Assembly (NCBI GenBank): GCA_964441705.1
Contig: CAYTWF010000004.1
Coordinates: 13,388 to 77,387, forward strand
Direction of reading: 5' to 3'
From: Eshraghiella sp964441705
GTDB taxonomy: Bacteria; Bacillota; Clostridia; Lachnospirales; Lachnospiraceae
DNA length: 64,000 bases
Below the pieces are notes generated by a model. That model made no database searches. It was not told the origin of the DNA and saw only the letters and a program-made list of their open reading frames with translations. This document shows, one piece after another, positions 27,756 through 35,868 of the stretch. Both the position numbers and the translations under genes were made by a program. Each line of letters starts with the position of its first letter. The first letter of the stretch is position 1.

Positions 27756-29121
27756 TAGTTTGTCCTCCGTATTGAACTTTAAGTATTCTGACCGTGGAAT
27801 CAGTTACCTTGTATTCGGCACTTATTCTTTCTCCCACAATCCATAATATATGACTTCCCTCTGCCAGGAGAATGCATTCATCTCTTCTGCGCTGGGGAAT
27901 CTTTTCATCAATAAAATACTGCTTTAGTTTTTTATGATGTCCCGCTGAATCAATTGCTACATAGTCTCCAGCCTTTCTGTTACGCAACTGCAGACCAATC
28001 TTTATTTTATCATAATCAAAACATTTCGTATAGACTTCATTTGTGATTTTTTTGTCAAATGTCCACTCCTCTACTGAAAAAGTGAAGCTTTTTCCACTAT
28101 TCCACAGCTCTACGGTGGATGGTACTGTTACATCCACAGGTTCATGCTGTGTTCCAATTCCGGTACTTATATATATACCGTCGGAATTTTTCCTGGCAGT
28201 AATGTTCTTCCTTATTACAGCAGACCGTCCACTCTGGTTATCAAGCAGCTCCATAACCTCATCAACATGGGCATTACTTATGTCCTTCAATCCCCCGGCA
28301 GCACTTCCTATAGCCATATATACCACCCGTCCGGCAATATATCTGTCCAGATTTTCAAGACCATATAAAAGTATTCCGTCTTTTTCCTGCTTAACACAGC
28401 TGTTATAGGCCTGTCTGGTTATACGGTCCAAATAGCTTTCTGCCTCTCCTGCCCTTAAAGCCATAGCCGCAATATTGCCAACTGCATTAGAATTAATATT
28501 CTCAGTTATATATGGAATCAGCTCATTGCGAATCCGGTTACGGCTGTAGTCTGATTCCGCATTAGTGCTGTCATTAACATATTCAATATCGTGTCTTTTA
28601 TCATAAGCTTCTATCTCTTCCCGCAGGCAGCATAAAAGCGGTCTGATTATTATACCATTAACAGGCTGCATACCTCTCATTCCTCTAATGGAGCTTCCGC
28701 GGCACATGTTAAAAATAACGGTTTCTGCCTGGTCATTCATGTGGTGGGCAACTGCAATTACGCTTCCTCTGGTCTTCGCCTCTCTGCTAAAGGCTTCGTA
28801 TCTCAGCTGACGGCCAGCCTCTTCACAGGTAAGGTTATGCTGGCTGGCATATTCCGGTACATTATAATAATATTCCTTAAGCTCTATATTACGGGAGCTG
28901 CACAACTGCCTGCACATATCCCTATCCCGGTCAGCCTCTGCTCCACGAATCCCATGGTGCACATGAACAGCTGTGATTGTGTATCCATAAGTATCTCTCA
29001 TTCTGTCAAGTATATCCAGAAGACACACTGAATCAGCGCCGCCGGATAGACCTGCTACCACATGACTGCACTTTTCAAGCATTCTGTTCTTCTGTACATA
29101 TTTTAACACCCGGTTATACAT
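27742..29121 (-). CDS. tilS: tRNA(Ile)-lysidine synthetase
   Basis: 459 residues. The PP-loop SGGADSVCLLDIL at about 25-37 binds ATP; the C-terminal TilS domain contains RNRKAGDYVAIDSAGHHKKL and the KIPQRRRDECILLAEG stretch. It modifies C34 of the AUA-reading tRNA-Ile to lysidine, an essential step. The ribosome site is weak. It sits between the SpoIIE-like phosphatase and hpt. Confidence 0.95.
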   Translation of the reverse strand: MYNRVLKYVQKNRMLEKCSHVVAGLSGGADSVCLLDILDRMRDTYGYTITAVHVHHGIRGAEADRDRDMCRQLCSSRNIELKEYYYNVPEYASQHNLTCEEAGRQLRYEAFSREAKTRGSVIAVAHHMNDQAETVIFNMCRGSSIRGMRGMQPVNGIIIRPLLCCLREEIEAYDKRHDIEYVNDSTNAESDYSRNRIRNELIPYITENINSNAVGNIAAMALRAGEAESYLDRITRQAYNSCVKQEKDGILLYGLENLDRYIAGRVVYMAIGSAAGGLKDISNAHVDEVMELLDNQSGRSAVIRKNITARKNSDGIYISTGIGTQHEPVDVTVPSTVELWNSGKSFTFSVEEWTFDKKITNEVYTKCFDYDKIKIGLQLRNRKAGDYVAIDSAGHHKKLKQYFIDEKIPQRRRDECILLAEGSHILWIVGERISAEYKVTDSTVRILKVQYGGQTNGES

Positions 29122-29164
29122 TACTTATCTCATTTCTTTTTACTTGATATACAAGCAATATACT

Positions 29165-30277
29165 TTATTCGTTATTATTATGCAAGTTTTTTGTCCTCCA
29201 TACACCTGTTACAAGCACAGTCATATCGTCCCTGCGCTGCCCAGTTTCATAGAAAAGCACCTCCTCCAGAATATTGTCCGCCAGCTTCTGAGGGCTGGTG
29301 TGATTCTGTGCCGCTTCGTCTATTATCCTTGCAAATTGCTGTTCCTTATCATAAAAAGGAATGGCATCAATAACACCATCACTTATCATTACCACATACT
29401 CCCCGTCATTAATCTTAACATCCGTAACATCCTCACCAGCCTCCTCTATAACTCCGGCAGGCAGCGAAGATGGTTTGATAATTCTGACTCCATCCACTCC
29501 CATTACAAAGGATGCCGCAGCGCCAAGCTTAATAAACCTGCAGGTTCCACTGTTAAGGTCAAAGCCTGCAATATCAATTGTAACCGGATTATCCTCATCA
29601 CGAAAGGATAGAGCACTGTTAATCAGACCCGCAGTGGTTCTCTCTGAAAATCCGGCGTCAGTAAACTGTTCAACAAGCTCCATAACCATTTTGCTTGTCT
29701 GCTCTGCACGTTCTCCTGTCCCCATTCCATCGGCAATTCCTGCCACTGCGTGTCCATTGCTGCTGTGTGTAAAAGTAAAAGAATCCCCTGATACAATATT
29801 TTTGTGCTTACTAATGCCTGCATGTCCATTAAGAACATAGTACATCGGAGACTCTTCAAGAACTATCTCAACCGGCTTGTCCCCTACCGTAATCCGGCAG
29901 CCCTTAACAGGCACATAGCTTTTCCCCATTCCCTCACTTATTATCTGCGCCAGCTCCTGAGTCATTGCACAACCATGCTTAGCCATGTGAAGCTTTATGG
30001 CTATATCAATCTGCCCATTGCCCTTATGATAAAAAAATATGGAATCCGTTTTAATTCCATAATTCATCAATCTTTTTCTGATAATTCTGCCCTTATCCTC
30101 ATAATCCGGACATATATCCGTTCCCGTGCCTGCAACCTCCTCCAGCATACCTGCCACCTCTTCAAGCTGGGATGCATACACCTGTGAAGCTCCCCCTGCT
30201 GAATATACCTTCACAAGCTTTCTAAGACTTTTTGCAGTTTCCAGTATTCTTATCTGTGAATAAGATATATCAATCAT
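29165..30277 (-). CDS. spoIIE: SpoIIE-like PP2C phosphatase lacking the membrane domain
   Basis: 370 residues. The C-terminal part (about 160-365) is a PPM/SpoIIE phosphatase: VSGDSFTF, GIADGMGTGERAEQTS and VVMISDGVIDA carry the metal-binding Asp and Gly residues. The first 150 residues resemble the regulatory segment next to the phosphatase of SpoIIE. Bacillus SpoIIE is about 827 residues with ten membrane helices; none is present here. A longer reading to 30337 exists, but GAGGAGAAAGGAC sits before the ATG at 30277. Its position between divIC and tilS matches spoIIE synteny. It may activate sigma-F via SpoIIAA, but as a soluble enzyme. Confidence 0.85.
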   Translation of the reverse strand: MIDISYSQIRILETAKSLRKLVKVYSAGGASQVYASQLEEVAGMLEEVAGTGTDICPDYEDKGRIIRKRLMNYGIKTDSIFFYHKGNGQIDIAIKLHMAKHGCAMTQELAQIISEGMGKSYVPVKGCRITVGDKPVEIVLEESPMYYVLNGHAGISKHKNIVSGDSFTFTHSSNGHAVAGIADGMGTGERAEQTSKMVMELVEQFTDAGFSERTTAGLINSALSFRDEDNPVTIDIAGFDLNSGTCRFIKLGAAASFVMGVDGVRIIKPSSLPAGVIEEAGEDVTDVKINDGEYVVMISDGVIDAIPFYDKEQQFARIIDEAAQNHTSPQKLADNILEEVLFYETGQRRDDMTVLVTGVWRTKNLHNNNE

Positions 30278-30312
30278 TATAATATGTCCTTTCTCCTCTC
30301 GGATTAGCAACT

Positions 30313-30352
30313 TATTATATGACATATCCAGTGACATATTGTGTCATAATAT
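30313..30352. promoter_or_regulatory. Dyad-rich element upstream of the SpoIIE-like gene
   Basis: The 40-bp stretch contains three TGACATA/TATGTCA half-sites, two of them facing each other (TGACATATTGTGTCA), inside an outer inverted repeat TTATATGACA...TGTCATAATA. It lies 35-75 bp before the start codon, where a promoter would be expected. No regulator was assigned. Confidence 0.45.
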
Positions 30353-30375
30353 GGAGCCTGTAGACCTAAATTTTC

Positions 30376-30405
30376 CGACAAAAATGACGTCCACAAGGAC
30401 GCCAT
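30376..30405 (-). terminator. Terminator after divIC
   Basis: Minus strand ATGGCGTCC-TTGT-GGACGTCAT followed by TTTTTG. Confidence 0.75.
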
Positions 30406-30407
30406 AA

Positions 30408-30725
30408 TTATTTATCTGTCTCAGGTTTAAAAATTATCTCATCTGGGAATACCAGTCCCATCTTATCTCTCGCCATATCTATAACAAACTGCTTGGTATT
30501 AACGTACTTGGAATACTCATCAAGCTCATCCGTTCTGCTCTGCTCAGATTCAAGCTCCTGCTTAAGCTGGCTAATCTGTTGTGCATCATCTGCGTTCTGT
30601 GCCTTAATGGCCTTGCTTTTGCCACCCAGAGCAAAACATATGGCAATCAGCAGAACAATAATTACCGCACTTATTAACTTGTTAGACGACTTTCTTTCTC
30701 TTAGCTTTTCTTTGCGACGCGCCAT
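30408..30725 (-). CDS. divIC: Septum formation initiator protein (DivIC/FtsB type)
   Basis: 105 residues. A basic cytoplasmic start (MARRKEKLRERKSSNK), one membrane helix (about 20-36), then a coiled-coil region rich in Q, E and K (AQQISQLKQELESEQSRTDE) and the conserved end FVIDMARDKMGLVFPDE. It is a divisome component acting with FtsL/DivIB. The start at 30725 is supported by GAGGTGAT; an upstream ATG four codons earlier is less likely. The 5' end overlaps yabQ by 44 bp. Confidence 0.9.
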   Translation of the reverse strand: MARRKEKLRERKSSNKLISAVIIVLLIAICFALGGKSKAIKAQNADDAQQISQLKQELESEQSRTDELDEYSKYVNTKQFVIDMARDKMGLVFPDEIIFKPETDK

Positions 30726-31137
30726 GAATATTATCACCTCTGCTGTTTCGTTTCCGCACTCTGGCTTCTCTCTTCATTCTAATAACATTTGTTGTTTTTT
30801 TCAATACTTTTCCAACAATTTCACCAATTTTTCTGAATACTTTCACAGTTACATATACAATCAGTCTTCCAATCGTTAATCTATATAGAAGAATGCCTGC
30901 TACAATTCCAATAATCATGTACACTCTGAATATTCCGTTATTATAATATAGAAAAAAATAGAAGGTTCCAAGTCCAGTGGCTGTCCAGAATATCAAATCC
31001 TCTACAGACACCATAACCACGCTGTGCTTAATAAGTCTGCGGCCGATTCTAAAAATATCATATATCAGACCATACCCACCGCCAATTCCCAGCATCAAAG
31101 CAAACCTTAGCAGCTCCTGCACTAATGACCTGTCCAT
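30682..31137 (-). CDS. yabQ: Spore cortex biosynthesis protein YabQ
   Basis: 151 residues with about four hydrophobic helices starting LLRFALMLGIGGGYGLIYDI, which is typical of YabQ, and a strongly basic tail (REARVRKRNS, KRKK). It is needed for cortex formation in Bacillus. It starts 3 bp after yabP and overlaps divIC, the conserved yabP-yabQ-divIC order. Confidence 0.88.
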   Translation of the reverse strand: MDRSLVQELLRFALMLGIGGGYGLIYDIFRIGRRLIKHSVVMVSVEDLIFWTATGLGTFYFFLYYNNGIFRVYMIIGIVAGILLYRLTIGRLIVYVTVKVFRKIGEIVGKVLKKTTNVIRMKREARVRKRNSRGDNIHGASQRKAKRKKVV

Positions 31138-31140
31138 AGG

Positions 31141-31431
31141 CTACTTAAACAGCCTTGTAAGAAGTGACTGGCTTTTCTTGGCATATGAATTAATATCCGA
31201 ATATGTAAATCCGTCAATAGTTCCTGATATGTCTATCTCTCCCTTTTCAACTGACAGCCTGTTTACATGCAGGTCATGCCCCTTAATAGTCAGCATGCCA
31301 TATTCTGTCTCAAGCAGTATTGCTGTCAGGTCAAAGGAAATAACATCCTTCACTCCTGTAATCGCGCCATTGGCCCGTTGATTAAATATTACACTGTGAC
31401 TTCCCGTTCTTAATACCGATTTGTCTTCCAT
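31141..31431 (-). CDS. yabP: Sporulation protein YabP
   Basis: 96 residues. The YabP/YqfC fold is recognisable by VKDVISFDLTAILLETEYG and LTIKGHDLHVNRLSVEKGEI. In Bacillus it is required for a proper spore envelope. CAGGAGGC precedes the ATG. It is followed by yabQ in the same operon. Confidence 0.92.
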   Translation of the reverse strand: MEDKSVLRTGSHSVIFNQRANGAITGVKDVISFDLTAILLETEYGMLTIKGHDLHVNRLSVEKGEIDISGTIDGFTYSDINSYAKKSQSLLTRLFK

Positions 31432-31506
31432 ATCAGCCTCCTGTCAATATGTCTCTGACATATTTCACTCTAATATATTCCGTCAATCGGTATTATATAC
31501 GGACAA

Positions 31507-31746
31507 TTACAGATATTTAAACATATCCTTTGCATCATCCTTTTTGGTAGTCTCAACAATCTCTGTTACCTCGACCTTAACATTTCTGTTACCAAACTGG
31601 ATTTCAATTACATCACCAAGCTTGACATCCACTGATGCTTTGGCAGGTTTACCATTAATAGATACTCTTCCTGCATCACAGGCATCATTAGCCACGGTTC
31701 TTCTCTTTATAAGTCTTGAAACCTTTAAATATTTATCTAATCTCAT
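31507..31746 (-). CDS. rqcP: S4-domain RNA-binding protein RqcP (YabO/Hsp15 family)
   Basis: 79 residues. MRLDKYLKVSRLIKRRTVAN and AGRVSINGKPAKAS form the S4 domain. In B. subtilis the homologue (YabO) works with RqcH in ribosome quality control, stabilising peptidyl-tRNA on stalled large subunits. A 10-codon longer reading to 31776 is unlikely because GGAGGGAAAGAG lies directly before the ATG at 31746. It lies between HU and yabP as in Bacillus. Confidence 0.92.
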   Translation of the reverse strand: MRLDKYLKVSRLIKRRTVANDACDAGRVSINGKPAKASVDVKLGDVIEIQFGNRNVKVEVTEIVETTKKDDAKDMFKYL

Positions 31747-31767
31747 ATTCTCTTTCCCTCCATAAAC

Positions 31768-31802
31768 CAAAAACATCTCAAGGCTATTGCCCTGAGATGT
31801 TG
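31768..31802 (-). terminator. Terminator after the HU gene
   Basis: AACATCTCAGGG pairs with CCTTGAGATGTT (minus strand) and is followed by TTTTT. Confidence 0.8.
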
Positions 31803-31840
31803 ATTCCTTCGTACAGATTAACCTCTTAACCCTGTAAAAA

Positions 31841-32113
31841 TTAGTTGAGGCTGTCCTTTAAAGCCTTACCAGCTTTGAACTTAGGTGCTTTAGAAGCCTT
31901 AATCTTAATTGATTCGCCTGTGATAGGATTTCTTCCTTCTCTTGCTGGTCTCTCAGAAACTTCAAATGTTCCGAATCCAACTAACTGGATCTTCTCACCC
32001 TTCTTTAATTCTGCTTCTACTACCTCTGTAAAAGCCTTTAATGCCTTCTCAGCGTCTTTCTTAGAAAGCTCTGTCTTGTCAGCAATAGCTGCAACTAATT
32101 CTGTCTTGTTCAT
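31841..32113 (-). CDS. hup: DNA-binding protein HU
   Basis: 90 residues, the standard HU length. KTELVAAIADKTELSKKDAE at the start and GFGTFEVSERPAREGRNP, the DNA-binding arm, are near-consensus. It is the main histone-like nucleoid protein. It has its own consensus promoter (32201-32229), the AGGAGG ribosome site and a terminator. Confidence 0.97.
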   Translation of the reverse strand: MNKTELVAAIADKTELSKKDAEKALKAFTEVVEAELKKGEKIQLVGFGTFEVSERPAREGRNPITGESIKIKASKAPKFKAGKALKDSLN

Positions 32114-32200
32114 GTATTATTTCCTCCTAATTACTATATAATCGTGTAAAACAGACCTCATACATAATGTTCATAATCCGACCGTATTACCCACAAACTA

Positions 32201-32229
32201 TTTATAATAGTTTTAGCCTGATTTGTCAA
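32201..32229 (-). promoter_or_regulatory. Promoter of the HU gene
   Basis: Minus strand TTGACA (32224-32229), 17-bp spacer, TATAAA (32201-32206). Confidence 0.8.
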
Positions 32230-32255
32230 GGAAAATCGGCTATTTTCACGATTTA

Positions 32256-33032
32256 TTATGGTTTTTTAACGATATTCTTATGATAGATAATATTAAGTCC
32301 CTTTAATAGCAGTTCCTCATCAATTATTATCTCTTTATTGCACATTGGAATAATGTCTCTGGCCAGACCGCCGGTTGCAAGAACAGTAGTCTTATATCCC
32401 AGCTCCTGCTCAATTCTGTCTATCATTCCATCTATCATTGATGCGTTACCAAGGATGATACCACTCTTCATACAGTCAATAGTATTCTTACCTATTGGTC
32501 TCTTAGGAGGCTCAAGGCTGATTCTTGGAAGCTGTGAGGTTCTTGTAACAAGAGAATCTACAGAAACCTTTATTCCCGGAATAATCATTCCTCCTATATA
32601 ATTGCTTTTATTATCTACCACAGAGATTGTAGTGGCAGTTCCCATATCTACAATAATAAGAGGTGCACCGTATTCACTTACGCCTGCTACTGAGTCCACA
32701 ATGAGGTCAGCTCCCAGAGAAGCAGGATTATCCATAAGTATATTAAGTCCGGTACGAATTCCAGGTCCAACCACCATCGCCTCCAGACCGATAATCTTCT
32801 CAACTGCTGCCTTAATAATGTTGGTAAGTGGAGGAACCACTGAAGAAATAATTGCTCCATCAACACTGTCAGCATCAATATTGTACAAATCCATAACCGC
32901 CTTAAAGCCCATGGCGTATTCCAATTCTGTTTTGGACGGCTCTGTACACAAACGTTCCGTAAAAATTATTCTATCATCATCTATACAACCAATTACAATA
33001 TTGGTGTTACCCATGTCAATTGCAAGCAACAT
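32256..33032 (-). CDS. coaX: Type III pantothenate kinase
   Basis: 258 residues. LLAIDMGNTNIVIG at the N-terminus (phosphate 1 motif), SSVVPPLT, and IVDMGTATTISVVD with LGADLIVD are CoaX signatures of the ASKHA fold. It makes phosphopantothenate in CoA synthesis. It lies 16 bp after the ECF-transporter S component, which suggests pantothenate uptake plus phosphorylation in one operon. GAGAGGATG precedes the start. Confidence 0.94.
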   Translation of the reverse strand: MLLAIDMGNTNIVIGCIDDDRIIFTERLCTEPSKTELEYAMGFKAVMDLYNIDADSVDGAIISSVVPPLTNIIKAAVEKIIGLEAMVVGPGIRTGLNILMDNPASLGADLIVDSVAGVSEYGAPLIIVDMGTATTISVVDNKSNYIGGMIIPGIKVSVDSLVTRTSQLPRISLEPPKRPIGKNTIDCMKSGIILGNASMIDGMIDRIEQELGYKTTVLATGGLARDIIPMCNKEIIIDEELLLKGLNIIYHKNIVKKP

Positions 33033-33048
33033 TTCTTCAGCATCCTCT

Positions 33049-33663
33049 CTATCTGTTATTCACAAGTCTTGCTTTATATAACGCATAGCCAATTGCTGCA
33101 GTAAGTACCGTTGCAACGCCTGCCTCTACTAATGCATTAACTCCTACAAATCCGGCAATAAATACTATTACATTCTTGCCTGCAGTCCAGTACCCATTAG
33201 CCTTAAGAAACGGTCCATAAAGCACTACTAATAGTGTCATAAAGAACACTGTATTCAACGCTGCTGAAAGAAAGCCTGTAATTGCATAGTTAGGAAGCTT
33301 TGGCTTAATTGCCTTATTAAGTCCCTTAGTAACAAGTCCAATAATAAATCCATCCAAAACTCTGGCTCCAATACACACAATAACTGTGTAGAATGGATTC
33401 TGGGCAAAAAGAAGTGCTCCCAGTGGACTGGCTCCCATAATACCTGCTGCCTGTAAAAAGCTGGTAAGTCCAAATACCGCTCCAAGTACCGCTCCGCCTG
33501 CAGGTCCCATAATTATGGCTCCTATGGCTACCGGTATCATGTTAAAGGTAATTGCAAGGGGTCCAATGTAAAGATACCCCAGTGGAGTTACTGCCATGAT
33601 TACTAAAATTGCAGCTAAAACAGCAATAATAACCATGTTCGTAGTCTTACGTTTTACGTTCAT
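33049..33663 (-). CDS. ECF transporter substrate-binding (S) component, probably for pantothenate
   Basis: 204 residues with six hydrophobic segments. The N-terminal RKTTNMVIIAVLAAILVI and the LYIGPLAITFNMIPVAIGAI segment followed by GPAGGAVLGAVFG are typical of S components. Substrate is assigned only by linkage to coaX; PanT is the obvious candidate, but other vitamins cannot be excluded. The energising EcfA/EcfT genes are not in the window. AGGAAGGATG precedes the ATG. Confidence 0.8.
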   Translation of the reverse strand: MNVKRKTTNMVIIAVLAAILVIMAVTPLGYLYIGPLAITFNMIPVAIGAIIMGPAGGAVLGAVFGLTSFLQAAGIMGASPLGALLFAQNPFYTVIVCIGARVLDGFIIGLVTKGLNKAIKPKLPNYAITGFLSAALNTVFFMTLLVVLYGPFLKANGYWTAGKNVIVFIAGFVGVNALVEAGVATVLTAAIGYALYKARLVNNR

Positions 33664-33790
33664 ATAATCATCCTTCCTGTTATCGCTCCCTGTTCAACTT
33701 ATCGTCTACTGAATCATTACGCGGATGTGTTTTTTATAGTAACGTAATGATGAAGAATCACCCTTCGGGATGCAACACGCGAGCATTATA
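33664..33790 (-). promoter_or_regulatory. Structured 5' leader of the S-component/coaX transcript
   Basis: A leader of about 115 bases. It contains ATCCC-GAA-GGGTGAT, and a longer stem TCATTACG...CGTAATGA with a 21-base loop. I could not match it to a known riboswitch; a vitamin-related element would suit the operon, but this is inference. Confidence 0.35.
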
Positions 33791-33813
33791 TCACATCAAT
33801 AAAAATTATTCAA
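33785..33813 (-). promoter_or_regulatory. Promoter of the S-component/coaX operon
   Basis: Minus strand TTGAAT (33808-33813), 17-bp spacer, TATAAT (33785-33790), overlapping the end of the upstream GGDEF gene. Confidence 0.7.
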
Positions 33814-35791
33814 TTACACATGTAATTCTATCATCAGCCAGGGCTGTCTCCCTTGCAGAAATAACACGCTCAATGCTCTTCTTCATAGGAACCGCCTCTC
33901 CTGAAATATATATAATTCCTGCATTAACAGTAATATTCACCTCAGGGTAACGAGCTGCAAACCGTTCACCGAACCGAGCATTAAGTCTGTCAACCGCTGA
34001 CTCATTAACTCTGACACCCCTTGAATCAAATTCATGCATGAGAGTCAGGAAGTTATCCGCATTAACTCTGCAGCCCATTATAAAGCGTTCCTCACCTCTT
34101 TTAAGTTCTTCACCATATGCCTTAAGTATCTCATCCCCAGCCTCATAGCCATATATATCATTAATTCTGCTGAAATATTTCATTCCCGTATATATCAGCG
34201 CAAGCTTTTCGTCACTGTGATGGCGGATATACCTGTCTGCCTCAGCTACAAAGGTATCAAGCTTATAGTAGCCTGTAAGAACGTCATGTGTTGCATGGCT
34301 CTTATCCTCAAGGAGCAACTCCTCATAGGAACGTACATTAAGCAGAAACGTAGATACCAGCTTGGTCATCAGTCTAAAGGTCTTAATCTCGGTCTCGGAC
34401 CAGACATGTCTGTCACCATATGTCTCAAAGCCCATACAGCCTCCACATATAAGATTGCCGCTGAAAACACACTGTACAATAGACTTAACCCCAACTGCTT
34501 TTGCTCTAGAGAAAAGAACAGGGTCTTTTTTTAGCTCATCAATATCATTAATGATAATAATGTCTTTATCAAAATATCTGTTTCTTACCCATTCATAATC
34601 CATCTGTTTCTCTCCGGCAAGCCTGGCTGCCAGGTATGGGTGTGTGTCCCTAATCCAGCTATAGGTAACATTCACTGTTTTTTCTTCATAATTCAGCTCC
34701 TGAACATAGATACGGTCAAGCTTATATTTTTTTCCGATTCTCTTCAGAATACTATTAACAGCCTCCTCAACATTACCGGTGCTTGACATTATATCAAGTG
34801 CCTTCTCCACCAGATGATGGTCGAAATTAATATTATCATATGACTCATCCAGCCCTAAATCGCTGTTATATACATTGTATGCCTCCTCCAGCTCTCTGGA
34901 ATACATAACAAAGCAGTCCTTCCCCCTATACTGGGCCGACACCAGCGCCATCCTGGCCTTATCCCTTATATCATACTCGTCACCCTTTTTAAATGGTCCA
35001 AAGAAGATACCTCCGCTGATGGTAATCCTTCCATTGGCCAGACCTGCAATCTTCAAAGCATAAATATTATTCTTAAGCTCCTCCAGCTTTGGAACAAATT
35101 CATTTCTAACATTCTCGCCAAAGTAGCATATCGTAAATTCATCCTGTTTGGTTCTTCCTATAGCCACATTATATGAGAAAATTCTTTTTATGCTCTGTGA
35201 AACATTAAGTACTATATTATCCGCCGACACATATTCGTTAAGCTCACATATTTTCTTAAAATCATCAATGGAAATAACAGCCAGCGCACCCTCTGCGCCA
35301 TTCATTTCGCCACATTTCTCAGACAGCTTCTTTTTGAAAAAAGCCTTGCTCAGAACCCCTGTAAGCGGGTCCATATATTCATCAGAAAGCTCACTTGTAA
35401 TGCTCATATGATGCTCGTCAATATTGGTCATTTTGCCCACTACATAGCTAGGCTTATTCATATCATCATACATGGTCTTTCCGGTGATAAGATACCAGTG
35501 AAATACCCCTGTATGACTGTTAAGCTGCACCTCATACTCAAAATAACCAGGCTCCCCTGTCAAAAGTGTGAGAATAAGCTTCTCTGCTGTATCTGCATCT
35601 GTCTGTCCAAGCATGCCCGTATTCTTAAGCATAGATACGTAATTGCTTATGTGTGAACCATATTTGGACATTGACGCCTGACCAAAAAAAAGCTCCATCT
35701 CGTCCCCGGCAATATCATACCTGTATAAAGTGTCCCCGGACATTGAAGCTACTGTTCTGTAAATATTTAATTCATCCTTTAAATTATCCAT
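33806..35791 (-). CDS. PAS-GGDEF-GAF-GGDEF protein with two degenerate GGDEF domains
   Basis: 661 residues without membrane helices. A PAS-like part (about 1-130) is followed by a GGDEF-fold domain starting DPLTGVLSKAFF at about 142, a GAF-like domain (about 320-480), and a second GGDEF fold starting DVLTGYYKLDTF at about 507. The active-site loops read TKQDEF (near 218) and VNADNF (near 577) instead of GGDEF, so neither is likely to make cyclic di-GMP. It may bind GTP or the dinucleotide, or act as a scaffold. GGAAGGGGTGG precedes the ATG. Confidence 0.8.
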   Translation of the reverse strand: MDNLKDELNIYRTVASMSGDTLYRYDIAGDEMELFFGQASMSKYGSHISNYVSMLKNTGMLGQTDADTAEKLILTLLTGEPGYFEYEVQLNSHTGVFHWYLITGKTMYDDMNKPSYVVGKMTNIDEHHMSITSELSDEYMDPLTGVLSKAFFKKKLSEKCGEMNGAEGALAVISIDDFKKICELNEYVSADNIVLNVSQSIKRIFSYNVAIGRTKQDEFTICYFGENVRNEFVPKLEELKNNIYALKIAGLANGRITISGGIFFGPFKKGDEYDIRDKARMALVSAQYRGKDCFVMYSRELEEAYNVYNSDLGLDESYDNINFDHHLVEKALDIMSSTGNVEEAVNSILKRIGKKYKLDRIYVQELNYEEKTVNVTYSWIRDTHPYLAARLAGEKQMDYEWVRNRYFDKDIIIINDIDELKKDPVLFSRAKAVGVKSIVQCVFSGNLICGGCMGFETYGDRHVWSETEIKTFRLMTKLVSTFLLNVRSYEELLLEDKSHATHDVLTGYYKLDTFVAEADRYIRHHSDEKLALIYTGMKYFSRINDIYGYEAGDEILKAYGEELKRGEERFIMGCRVNADNFLTLMHEFDSRGVRVNESAVDRLNARFGERFAARYPEVNITVNAGIIYISGEAVPMKKSIERVISARETALADDRITCVIE

Positions 35792-35811
35792 ATATCCACC
35801 CCTTCCCTTAG

Positions 35812-35857
35812 GTTAAAAAGGGACATTACTCTCCCTGTCGAAAAAGTAATGTCCCAT
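35812..35857 (-). terminator. Terminator after the trigger-factor-like lipoprotein gene
   Basis: GGGACATTACT pairs with AGTAATGTCCC (minus strand), then TTTTT. Confidence 0.88.
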
Positions 35858-35868
35858 GCAAGCCATTT

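Noticed and set aside
33664..33790. A named riboswitch class (pan motif) before the S-component gene
   Set aside because: I could not match the conserved bulged bases; only generic stems are visible.
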